In this document: piece after piece, positions 15,888 to 23,228 of the stretch
Position numbering within the stretch: position 1 is the stretch's first letter
Layout of the letters: each line of letters opens with the position of its first letter
Assembly (NCBI GenBank): GCA_937941715.1
Contig: CALDGX010000186.1
Span: 1 to 24,151 of the forward strand
Direction of reading: 5' to 3'
Origin: an uncultured Chloracidobacterium sp.
Lineage (GTDB): Bacteria; Acidobacteriota; Blastocatellia; Pyrinomonadales; Pyrinomonadaceae
Length of the DNA: 24,151 bases
Program-made: the position numbers and the translations under genes
The notes under the pieces: generated by a model
What the model was told of the DNA's origin: nothing
Seen by the model: only the letters and a program-made list of their open reading frames with translations
Databases searched by the model: none

Positions 15888-15896
15888 TGCTATAAT
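15888..15896 (+). promoter_or_regulatory. Extended -10 promoter for the DUF58 gene
   Basis: TGC followed by TATAAT forms an extended -10 ending 11 nt before the ATG at 15908. The transcript leader would be about 5 nt, so translation without a Shine-Dalgarno is implied. Confidence 0.6.
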
Positions 15897-15907
15897 CGCC
15901 TGTCCCT

Positions 15908-17230
15908 ATGCGATTTATCTTCACCCGGAGAGCATATATCCTGCTTGCACTCGGCATCGTACCGCTGTCGCTTTCGTGGAAGATCCCGGAGCTGCGGACG
16001 GCGGTATTTGCTTTCGACGCACTGCTGATCGCCGCCGCCGTCGCGGATTACGTGCTGAGCCGAAAGCTGCCTGATGAATTTTCGATCCGACGCGAATTCT
16101 CGGCCCGCTTCGCGATCGGTGACGCCGTCAAGGTCAGCCTGATCGTCCAAAATCTGACTTCGCGGAGCTTTTATATCAAGGTCAAGGACGAGTACCCCGC
16201 CGATATGATGCTCGAGGACGGTCGAGAGGCGGAATTTGCGGTGCCGCCGCAGTCGGACGTCGAGTTCTTTTACCACGTGACCCCTCCCAAACGCGGTAGC
16301 TATGAGTTCGGGCGGACAGCCGTACGATATATGTCGCGCCTCGGGCTGGTCTGGTGCCAGGCTGAGCTTGGGTCTCCGCAGATCGTGAAGGTATATCCGA
16401 ATATGCGTCGTGCCCGTGAGATGGAGCTCAAAGCCCTCGGGGCACGCTCGTTTCTGGCGATCCAGCGTCGTGCCGTTCGTCGGGGCGAAGGCCGCGAATT
16501 TGAGTCGATGCGGGATTATGTTCGCGGGGACGAACTGCGGCATATCTCCTGGACCGCGACCGCCCGGCGTTCCAAGCTGACCACGCGGCAATACCAGATC
16601 GAACGCGACCAGACCGTGATGATCGCCATCGATGCCGGCCGTCTGATGACCGGCCGCATCAACGACGAGACCAAGTTTGACACTGCGGTCCACGCCAGTC
16701 TGGCGTTGATGTCGGCGTGTAACCGGGCCGGCGACAATTGCGGCCTCGTTGTGTTCGGCCGACGCGTCCGCCGCTTTGTCCCGCCCAAACGCGGCCTTGA
16801 GCACATCGACAGCGTGCTCGAGTCGCTCTACGATCTGGAACCGGACCTCATCGAGCCCTCGTACGCCCGCGGATTTCAGTACATTGCGTCAAATTTGAAA
16901 AAGCGCGCGTTCGTTGTGATACTGACCGACGTCGTCGACAAGGACAGTTCAAAAGATCTGATCCATTCACTGCGGCTTTTGCGGCCGAGGCACCTGCCGC
17001 TTGTCGCCACGCTCGGCGACCGCGACCTCTCTGCCGCGGTCAGTCAGGTACCCGGCGACATCAAGGATGTTTTCACGCAGTCCGCCGCCGAGGAGATCAT
17101 TCACCAACGCGAAACCGCTCTTCGGATGGTTGAGACGCTCGGCGGACTGGCTCTGGATGTCACCTCCCGGACGCTTGCCCCGCGGCTGCTCGAAAGCTAT
17201 CTGAGGGTCAAGGAGCGAGGCCTGCTTTGA
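15908..17230 (+). CDS. DUF58 domain membrane protein with vWA-like fold
   Basis: A 440-residue protein. Two hydrophobic helices lie in residues about 8-50, followed by a beta-rich segment (60-165) and the DUF58 signature GREFESMRDYVRGDELRHIS (195-214) with WTATAR after it. A von Willebrand A-like region follows (VMIAIDAGRLM at 237-247; VVILTDVVD later). The MIDAS-type DxSxS appears as DAGRL, the degenerate form common in DUF58. DUF58 proteins usually sit beside a MoxR AAA ATPase and are thought to act in envelope processes. No MoxR gene is in the window; a spoIIM gene, another frequent partner, lies about 5 kb downstream in the opposite direction. The biochemical role is unknown. Confidence 0.9.
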   Translation: MRFIFTRRAYILLALGIVPLSLSWKIPELRTAVFAFDALLIAAAVADYVLSRKLPDEFSIRREFSARFAIGDAVKVSLIVQNLTSRSFYIKVKDEYPADMMLEDGREAEFAVPPQSDVEFFYHVTPPKRGSYEFGRTAVRYMSRLGLVWCQAELGSPQIVKVYPNMRRAREMELKALGARSFLAIQRRAVRRGEGREFESMRDYVRGDELRHISWTATARRSKLTTRQYQIERDQTVMIAIDAGRLMTGRINDETKFDTAVHASLALMSACNRAGDNCGLVVFGRRVRRFVPPKRGLEHIDSVLESLYDLEPDLIEPSYARGFQYIASNLKKRAFVVILTDVVDKDSSKDLIHSLRLLRPRHLPLVATLGDRDLSAAVSQVPGDIKDVFTQSAAEEIIHQRETALRMVETLGGLALDVTSRTLAPRLLESYLRVKERGLL

Positions 17231-17262
17231 AGCCCGATAGTTTGTTTTGCGGTTGAAGCCAT

Positions 17263-17268
17263 TATAAT
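17263..17268 (+). promoter_or_regulatory. TATAAT -10 box for the radical SAM operon
   Basis: A consensus TATAAT ends 12 nt before the ATG at 17281. TTGTTT at 17242-17247 could be a poor -35 with a short 15-nt spacer. It would drive the co-directional run that follows. Confidence 0.45.
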
Positions 17269-17280
17269 ATTTCGATACCA

Positions 17281-19029
17281 ATGAATAAGCGATTTAGCCT
17301 AGTTTTGATCAAGCCGTCGCACTATGACGACGACGGCTATGTGATCCAATGGTATCGTTCTGCGATACCGTCTAATTCGCTTGCCGCTCTTTACGGCCTG
17401 TCGCTCGAATGTGCCCGCGATCGAGTCCTCGGCGACGGCGTTGACATCGAGATCCACGCCTTTGACGAAACCAACACCGTTATCCGCATCGACCGGATGG
17501 CCTCGCTCATCGAGGCTGCCGATAATGGCATGGTGATGCTCGTCGGCGTTCAGTCCAATCAGTTTCCGCGTGCTCTCGACCTCGCCCGCCCGCTCCGCGA
17601 ACGCGGCATCAAGGTCGGGATAGGCGGATTTCACGTATCGGGCACGATGGCTATGCTCAAGGAGCGTGATCCCTACGTTCAAAAGGCGTTGGACATCGGT
17701 GTTTCATTGTTTGCGGGCGAGGCCGAGGGCCGTCTCGGCCAGGTGCTGATCGACGCGTTCAATGACGAATTGCGGCCGGTCTATAACTTCATGGACGACC
17801 TTCCCAACATCGAAGGCGTTGCGTCGCCGCTGTTGCCTGCCGAGCGCGTGCATTTGACCGCCGGAGCGACGACCAGCTTTGACGCCGGCCGCGGCTGTCC
17901 TTTTACTTGTTCGTTTTGCACGATCATCAATGTCCAGGGTCGAAAATCACGCCGGCGTTCGCCCGAAGACATTGAAAAGATCGTCCGTGCCAACGTCGCT
18001 CAGGGCCTGCATTCGTTCTTTATAACTGATGACAATTTCGCCCGAAACAAGGACTGGGAAGTCATCCTGGATAAGCTGATAATCCTTCGCGAAGGTGAAA
18101 AGCTGAATATCAGTTTTATCATCCAGGTCGATACGCTTTGTCATAAGCTGCCGAACTTTATCGAAAAGGCAAAACGGGCGGGCGTTAAGCGTGTTTTCAT
18201 CGGGCTTGAGAATATCAATCCCGACAGCCTGCTTGGGGCAAAGAAACGTCAAAACAAGATCACCGATTACCGGCAGATGCTGCTGGCGTGGAAACACGCC
18301 GGCATCGTTACCTACTGCGGTTACATTCTCGGCTTTCCGGGAGATACGCCCGAGTCGATAATCAACGATATCGAGATCATCAAACGCGAGCTGCCGGTCG
18401 ATATGCTCGAGTTTTTTTACCTGACGCCGCTTCCCGGTTCTGAGGATCACAAGCGTCTCCACGAATCGGGGACCGCGATGGATGAGGACCTGAATAAATA
18501 CGACCTCAACCACGACGTCACCGACCACCCGACAATGTCGCGGGACGAATGGCGTGAAACGTACCGCAAGGCCTGGGAAACCTATTACACGGACGAACAC
18601 GTCGAGACCGTGCTCCGCCGCTGTATCGCTACCGGGACCAGCCCCGGCAAAACGATGTTCTTCATCGTTTGGTTCAAAGGCTGTATCAATATCGAAGGCG
18701 TTCATCCGCTCGAAGGCGGATTCCTGCGGATCAAGTCGCGGCGGAACCGGCGGTCGGGTATGAAGATCGAAAGCCCGCTGGTATTTTACCCAAAGTATTT
18801 TGCCGGGACGCTCCGCAGGCAGTTTCGCTGGATATCGCTTTACGTTCGAATGAGACTGATCTATATGCGGGTCCGCAAGGATCCCGACCGTTTAGCCTAT
18901 ATGGACACCGCGCTTGAGCCCGTTACTGACCACGAAGAGGATCGCGAGATGTTTCGCTCGGAATCGGCAAAAAGCTACCTCGAAAAGGTCCATCGCATCG
19001 AACGAGTCAGCCGCGGCGAGGCCGTTTAG
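17281..19029 (+). CDS. B12-binding-type radical SAM enzyme
   Basis: A 582-residue protein. Residues 1-150 resemble the Rossmann-like cobalamin-binding domain found in this superfamily (MVMLVGVQSNQFPRALDLAR, GIKVGIGGFHVSG), although no DxHxxG is visible. The radical SAM domain starts with GRGCPFTCSFC; C206, C210 and C213 form the CX3CX2C motif for the 4Fe-4S cluster. GLENINPDSLLGAKK and YILGFPGDTPES are usual radical SAM core stretches. The C-terminal about 150 residues are basic and partly hydrophobic and carry no motif I recognise. Enzymes with this layout methylate or rearrange unactivated carbons in lipids, tetrapyrroles or natural products. The reaction here is unknown. The next gene starts 25 nt downstream, so it heads an apparent operon. 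Confidence 0.88.
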   Translation: MNKRFSLVLIKPSHYDDDGYVIQWYRSAIPSNSLAALYGLSLECARDRVLGDGVDIEIHAFDETNTVIRIDRMASLIEAADNGMVMLVGVQSNQFPRALDLARPLRERGIKVGIGGFHVSGTMAMLKERDPYVQKALDIGVSLFAGEAEGRLGQVLIDAFNDELRPVYNFMDDLPNIEGVASPLLPAERVHLTAGATTSFDAGRGCPFTCSFCTIINVQGRKSRRRSPEDIEKIVRANVAQGLHSFFITDDNFARNKDWEVILDKLIILREGEKLNISFIIQVDTLCHKLPNFIEKAKRAGVKRVFIGLENINPDSLLGAKKRQNKITDYRQMLLAWKHAGIVTYCGYILGFPGDTPESIINDIEIIKRELPVDMLEFFYLTPLPGSEDHKRLHESGTAMDEDLNKYDLNHDVTDHPTMSRDEWRETYRKAWETYYTDEHVETVLRRCIATGTSPGKTMFFIVWFKGCINIEGVHPLEGGFLRIKSRRNRRSGMKIESPLVFYPKYFAGTLRRQFRWISLYVRMRLIYMRVRKDPDRLAYMDTALEPVTDHEEDREMFRSESAKSYLEKVHRIERVSRGEAV

Positions 19030-19054
19030 GACCGGCTCGGAGAAATTGAATTCT

Positions 19055-19573
19055 ATGAAATACAGATTGTTGCTGTTGATGTCGATCGTCATATCGTTTG
19101 CCGTTTCGGCAAGCGGTCAGGGCCAGTGGAAGGAATATAAGTCGGCCGACCACCAGTTCAGTACGCAGGTGCCCTGTGAGATCGAGACGTCCAGGGAAAA
19201 TATCGGGACTGCCGAGGCCCCGCAGTTTCAGACCTTTTATGAATGTTCGGCGGACGGCGTCTATTACAACATCTCTGTAAATGACATCACCAAGAGTGCG
19301 GTCGCCGATAACGAACTGCTGATCGCGTTTCAAAAAGGTATGCTTGAGGGTTTTGGCGGTAAACTTTTGACCGACAGTGCCATCACGCTCGGGCCGGTAC
19401 CCGGGCGGCGGTTGACCGCCGGGGCCAAACTCGGCGAGATCGACGCGTTGATCGAGTGTCTGATATATAAGACGAGCGACCGGATATTCTCGGTAGCGGT
19501 CGTGGCCGCAACGACCAATAAATCGTCAGATAAGGGTAATTTTCTGACGTCGTTCAAATTCCAGAATAAATAG
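19055..19573 (+). CDS. Small exported protein of unknown function
   Basis: The frame is open from 18914, but the true start is the ATG at 19055, because the earlier part overlaps the radical SAM gene and the 172-residue product then begins with a signal peptide (YRLLLLMSIVISFAVSAS, 3-20). The mature part starts QWKEYKSADHQFSTQVPCEI, a layout seen in small periplasmic proteins with a short Trp and PsbP/DcrB-like opening; two cysteines (in VPCEI and FYECS) could form a disulfide. No catalytic motif is seen. A GGAGA lies 11 nt before the ATG. It is placed 25 nt after the radical SAM gene and 7 nt before the methyltransferase gene. Confidence 0.75.
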   Translation: MKYRLLLLMSIVISFAVSASGQGQWKEYKSADHQFSTQVPCEIETSRENIGTAEAPQFQTFYECSADGVYYNISVNDITKSAVADNELLIAFQKGMLEGFGGKLLTDSAITLGPVPGRRLTAGAKLGEIDALIECLIYKTSDRIFSVAVVAATTNKSSDKGNFLTSFKFQNK

Positions 19574-19580
19574 GTTCACA

Positions 19581-20891
19581 ATGTCCATCGATCAAGTAAT
19601 TTTGGTGATCTATACCACCAAATACCGCCTCGGCGGCCATCAGTTTCCGGTGGTCGCCCGAACTATTGCCGACGAACGGATCGAAGCCGGTTTCGGCGGC
19701 GAGGTGATAACACGCGCTGTCGAAAGCAAGCGCGATGTCCTGCAGGCGATCGCCGAGATCAGGGACGCGGGCAAGGTGATCAAGGAGTTTCACTTTGTCG
19801 GACATTCGGGAATGTACGGGCCGATGTACGGCACGGTCGCGTTTCCGGAACAATTCTCGCCGTACGAATGGGAACAAATGGACATCCCGTTTGCCGAGGA
19901 TGGCTCAGCCTACTTCTTTTGCTGCCGTTCGGCCCGTTGGTTCGCCCCGTTCTTTGCTCGGACGTTCAACGTCCCGGCTTACGGTTTCTTTTGGTACACG
20001 ACATTTTCGCGAAGCAAGGATAAGTACATTGCGGCCGGTGACCGAACCGACGGCAAACTCTATACGATCGGCTGCAAGGGCCGCAAATCGCACGGATTTC
20101 TGGCTTCGGCCCAAAAGCGATTGGGCTTTATGCCCGCTGAGGAGATGAAACGGTTCGAGCCGCGTCCGCCTGACGGTGACACGTCGTATGATCACGTAGC
20201 TGAATTATACGACGCGGCGTTTCAGGACATTCGCGTTCGGCAGGACGAGTGGAAGTGGCTCAACGAACACCTGCCCGAGGGTGCGGTGGATATGCTCGAT
20301 ATCGGCTGCGGCAACGGAGCACTGTTATACGCACTTCGCGACCGTATCAACAGCGGCGTCGGTGTCGATGAATCGGGCGGCATCATCGAGCGGGCTCGGC
20401 TGAAAAACGCCGAGAATAAGCATATCTCGTTCCAGAAGATCGACGGCCCGGTTCTGCCGTTCCCGGATAACTCGTTTGACGTCGTCACGTCGCTGATGTC
20501 GTTTCGCTATCTCGACTGGGACCCGCTTTTGGCCGAAATAAAACGCGTGATGCGGCCCGGCGGCAAGTTTTTGATCATCGATATGGTCACCGTGCCGGTC
20601 GCCGTCGCCGAGTATCCGCGACTGATCGGCGACAAGTTACGGACGATGAAGCATCAAAAGGCAAACGCCCGGTTCGACGCCGCTTTGCAGCGGCTTGTCT
20701 CGCATCCGGATTGGAAAAAGATGCTTGAGTATAACCCGATACGCTCGGAACATGAGATGAAGTGGTATCTCGAAAGCCGCTTTCCGGGCCAAAAGATGGA
20801 GATCCTGAACATGGCTTGGCACTCGCGAATCGTGGCTTTTGATAGCGGCCCGGTCGAAAATGGGATCGACGCCAAACTCACTTATCCGTAA
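19581..20891 (+). CDS. Methyltransferase with a putative caspase-like N-terminal domain
   Basis: A 436-residue two-domain protein. Residues 200-360 are a class I SAM-dependent methyltransferase: YDHVAELYDAAF (203-214), motif I VDMLDIGCGNG (236-246), VGVDESGGIIERAR, and the post-motifs LPFPDNSFDVV (292-302) and RVMRPGGKFLIID. The N-terminal 190 residues are unusual: KEFHFVGHSG (68-77, H75) is followed by a strand ending AYFFCCRSARW (110-120, C114/C115). A His after a buried strand and a Cys after the next strand is the pattern of clan CD (caspase/CHAT) peptidases, but I cannot confirm the fold. The methyl acceptor is unknown. The gene follows the exported protein by 7 nt and precedes the racemase-like gene by 10 nt. 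Confidence 0.8.
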   Translation: MSIDQVILVIYTTKYRLGGHQFPVVARTIADERIEAGFGGEVITRAVESKRDVLQAIAEIRDAGKVIKEFHFVGHSGMYGPMYGTVAFPEQFSPYEWEQMDIPFAEDGSAYFFCCRSARWFAPFFARTFNVPAYGFFWYTTFSRSKDKYIAAGDRTDGKLYTIGCKGRKSHGFLASAQKRLGFMPAEEMKRFEPRPPDGDTSYDHVAELYDAAFQDIRVRQDEWKWLNEHLPEGAVDMLDIGCGNGALLYALRDRINSGVGVDESGGIIERARLKNAENKHISFQKIDGPVLPFPDNSFDVVTSLMSFRYLDWDPLLAEIKRVMRPGGKFLIIDMVTVPVAVAEYPRLIGDKLRTMKHQKANARFDAALQRLVSHPDWKKMLEYNPIRSEHEMKWYLESRFPGQKMEILNMAWHSRIVAFDSGPVENGIDAKLTYP

Positions 20892-20901
20892 ACGAAATAC
20901 G

Positions 20902-21651
20902 ATGGCCGGCAGATTAGGGATCATTGATTGGGGCATCGGCGGCGTCAGCATTTATCGGCTCATTAAGAAGCAGATCGGCGACGTTCCTGTCACATATTTC
21001 TCGGATACGGGGGCGACGCCGTACGGCAGACTGCCGCGCCGCGAGCTTGCCGAACGCCTTGATGAAGTTATCCGCTACCTGACGCTCAGCGGCGTCACCC
21101 ACGTGGTCATCGGCTGCAACGCGGCAAGTACGGCGATCCCGGATCTTTCAGTTCACGAAATACCCGTCGAAGGCGTGATCGAACCGGCGATCCGACTCAC
21201 AGCCGGCCTGGCCCCGGCTCGCCTAGGCGTGATCGGCGGGCGTCGGACCATCACATCAGGAGCCTACCGCAAAGCGCTTTCATCCCGCGGGATCTCGGTC
21301 AAACAGCGTGTCGCCCAACCCCTTTCGGCATTGATCGAAAGCGGCGACGTCGACTCTGAGAACTTACGGGCGGCCGCGGGCAAGATACTCGGCCCGCTCC
21401 GCAACTGTTCCCACATTCTGCTCGCATGCACTCATTACCCTGCCATTACGGGCGTTTTGCAGGAGTTGGTCTCATCGGAAACACAGTTTATCGACCCGGC
21501 ATCGGAGATGATCGATATCGTCCGCCGATGGCGGCTGCCGAAAACGGGCGGCGATGTGTTTCTGACGACGGGTGATGCCGCGTCGATGAGATCGTCCGCG
21601 GCAAAGGCGTTTGGCGTTACGATCGCCGAGGTCACCACCATCTCCATCTGA
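20902..21651 (+). CDS. Glutamate/aspartate racemase-like protein
   Basis: From ATG 20902 the product is 249 residues; the open frame reaches back to 20839, but that part overlaps the methyltransferase gene. The two catalytic cysteines of cofactor-independent amino-acid racemases are present: C72 in IGCNAAS and C176 in ACTHYP. TPYGRL (39-44) is the conserved PYG loop. Family knowledge: MurI makes D-glutamate for peptidoglycan. The first motif, normally DSGVGG, reads DWGIGG (9-14), so the serine that contacts substrate is Trp here. The middle GT.GT block is altered too (GGRRTITS). It may be the cell's MurI or a paralogue with another substrate. Spacing to the methyltransferase gene is 10 nt. 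Confidence 0.85.
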   Translation: MAGRLGIIDWGIGGVSIYRLIKKQIGDVPVTYFSDTGATPYGRLPRRELAERLDEVIRYLTLSGVTHVVIGCNAASTAIPDLSVHEIPVEGVIEPAIRLTAGLAPARLGVIGGRRTITSGAYRKALSSRGISVKQRVAQPLSALIESGDVDSENLRAAAGKILGPLRNCSHILLACTHYPAITGVLQELVSSETQFIDPASEMIDIVRRWRLPKTGGDVFLTTGDAASMRSSAAKAFGVTIAEVTTISI

Positions 21652-21690
21652 TCGGCCGCAAGCCGGTGATACGTTTTTCGTTCTTCAGTT

Positions 21691-21704
21691 GTATCGGGCG
21701 ATAC
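21691..21704. repeat. Small palindromic hairpin before the META gene
   Basis: GTATC and GATAC pair around a 4-nt GGGC loop in the 74-nt gap after the racemase-like gene. It may be a weak terminator, an operator, or chance. Confidence 0.25.
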
Positions 21705-21725
21705 TTTGCCCGTTGAGGAACGAAT

Positions 21726-22169
21726 ATGAGAAACAGAATTTTTTCGGCTTTCTTTCTTGCGATTGTTATCGGTGCATCGGTATTCGTGACATCGGCCCAA
21801 GATCTCCCTGCGGGAAACTGGAAACTGACCGCCTACAACTTCCGACAAAAGATCGCGTATCCGATCAGCGATAAACTGATAACACTAAACATCGACCCGG
21901 ACGGCAAGATCGGCGGACGCTCAGGCTGCAACGTCTATGGCGGCAGCTATTCTTTCGAGGGCGGCAACCTGGCTATCAGCGATATTTTCTCTACGATGAT
22001 GGCGTGCGACGAACCGCTGATGTCATTCGAGCGAACTTACTACGACGTACTCCGGGATTCCGACAATTTTACATTCGAAAGCGGGACTCTGACGATCATG
22101 GATTCCAAGACCAAGAGCTTTGTAAGGTTTGAACGGGAAAACAAACCGAAACCGAGAAATAAGTGCTGA
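21726..22169 (+). CDS. Exported META-domain protein (HslJ-like)
   Basis: A 147-residue product with a signal peptide (residues 4-24, cleavage after TSA). The mature chain is one META domain: WKLTAY near the start, LNIDPDGKIGGRSGCNVYGG (54-73), STMMACDEP (89-97) and E102 in the helix before YYDVL. C68 and C94 are at the conserved GCN and MAC positions. META domains occur in the E. coli heat-inducible outer-membrane protein HslJ and in many secreted proteins of unknown activity. A good Shine-Dalgarno GAGGA (21715-21719) lies 6 nt before the ATG. It follows the racemase-like gene by 74 nt and may be the last gene of that run. Confidence 0.88.
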   Translation: MRNRIFSAFFLAIVIGASVFVTSAQDLPAGNWKLTAYNFRQKIAYPISDKLITLNIDPDGKIGGRSGCNVYGGSYSFEGGNLAISDIFSTMMACDEPLMSFERTYYDVLRDSDNFTFESGTLTIMDSKTKSFVRFERENKPKPRNKC

Positions 22170-22190
22170 GCCTGCGCTCAGGATGCCTTT
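22166..22190 (+). terminator. Weak terminator overlapping the META stop codon
   Basis: CTGAGC (22166-22171) and GCTCAG (22176-22181) form a 6-bp stem with a 4-nt loop, followed shortly by CCTTTT. It lies in the 26-nt gap between convergent genes and includes the stop codon. Confidence 0.4.
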
Positions 22191-22195
22191 TCCGG

Positions 22196-23158
22196 CTATA
22201 CTGTTGCGAACGGCTGACGGCCGACGAGAGCCAGATAACCGTACATCACCACGCCCGAAAAGACGCCGGTCGCGATCTTGACGCCGGCCGGCAGTGCTGA
22301 CGGCGATAGAAAGCCCTCGATCGTGCCGGCCACGACCAGAAAACACGCACAGCCGATGACGATCTTGGCTGCCTCGATCCCCTTTTTCTTTAGTGCCTGG
22401 GCACGGGTCAGGTCGCCCGGGTCGATCATCGCGTAGCCGATCATCATTCCTGCTCCGCCGCAAAAGAAGATGCACGAGAGTTCGATCACGCCATGCCCGA
22501 CGACAAAACTCGCCAGCGAATTTCCAAACGCCGGATCTATCTGATAGCAGGCCGCAAAGACGCTGCCCAGACGCGCTCCCTCAAACGCGAGGTCATAAAA
22601 CGCCCCGACGCCAAAGAACGCTCCGAAAGCAAAGACCCGGAACGTAACAATTATGTTGTTGGACATTATGTGGCTGGCGCCGACCTGATTGGCGTCGTTC
22701 AGCGACTCCCACCAGTGATTATTTGCTCTTATTTCATCGGTGATGCCTGATAAAGCGACAAAGTGGGTGAAATCGAGGTCGAGCCATGTCGCGACGAAGC
22801 CGAACGCGGCGAACGCGGCAAACACACCGAAGGCAATTGCCATATACTTCCAATTTGCCCGAAACGCCTCCGGAAACTCATGTGCGAAAAAACGCCAGAT
22901 GAGTCCGACGCCGTCGCTTTCTGAGCGGTATATTCGGCCGTGTGCACGGATCACAAGACTATTCAGATAGTTGATCAGTTTCGGGTCACGAGTCTCGGCC
23001 CGGGCAATGGCGAGGTCGGCGGCCGCCCTTCGGTACAACTCGCCAAACTCTCGGACCTCAACTCGAGACAGCCCCCGAAGCCCGCTTCCGTGCATCATTG
23101 ACAAAAGGTCCTCGAGCCGCTGCCAATTGTTCTTGTTGTCGTCCAAAAAACGATTCAT
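22196..23158 (-). CDS. SpoIIM-family (stage II sporulation protein M-like) membrane protein
   Basis: From the ATG at 23158 the product is 320 residues; an upstream start at 23206 is possible but would overlap the divergent ABC-gene promoter. The first 100 residues are helical and cytoplasmic (WQRLEDLLSM, RVEVREFGELYRRAAADLAI), then come about five membrane helices, including YMAIAFGVFAAFAAFGFVA, FRVFAFGAFFGVGAFYD and a Gly-rich helix with GHGVIELSCIFF, the family hallmark. SpoIIM is part of the DMP peptidoglycan machinery in endospore formers, but family members are widespread in non-sporulating bacteria beside DUF58, MoxR and RDD genes, with unknown function. It points toward the META gene and diverges from the ABC exporter gene. 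Confidence 0.9.
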   Translation of the reverse strand: MNRFLDDNKNNWQRLEDLLSMMHGSGLRGLSRVEVREFGELYRRAAADLAIARAETRDPKLINYLNSLVIRAHGRIYRSESDGVGLIWRFFAHEFPEAFRANWKYMAIAFGVFAAFAAFGFVATWLDLDFTHFVALSGITDEIRANNHWWESLNDANQVGASHIMSNNIIVTFRVFAFGAFFGVGAFYDLAFEGARLGSVFAACYQIDPAFGNSLASFVVGHGVIELSCIFFCGGAGMMIGYAMIDPGDLTRAQALKKKGIEAAKIVIGCACFLVVAGTIEGFLSPSALPAGVKIATGVFSGVVMYGYLALVGRQPFATV

Positions 23159-23186
23159 TGCCTTTCGCGAATTATGCGACGGCGTA

Positions 23187-23215
23187 TTGCCATTCGCAAG
23201 TCCCAAATCTAAAAT
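23187..23215 (+). promoter_or_regulatory. Promoter for the ABC exporter
   Basis: TTGCCA (23187-23192), a 17-nt spacer and TAAAAT (23210-23215). The -10 ends 13 nt before the ATG at 23229, again predicting a very short leader. Confidence 0.55.
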
Positions 23216-23228
23216 CGAACCTTACCCT

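Noticed and set aside
15890..16804. 304-codon open frame on the minus strand inside the DUF58 gene
   Set aside because: It lies fully antisense to a gene with clear DUF58 motifs, and its product has no recognisable domain. High GC at third positions opens such frames.
17947..18705. 252-codon open frame on the minus strand inside the radical SAM gene
   Set aside because: Antisense to conserved radical SAM sequence; no motif, no promoter, no Shine-Dalgarno.
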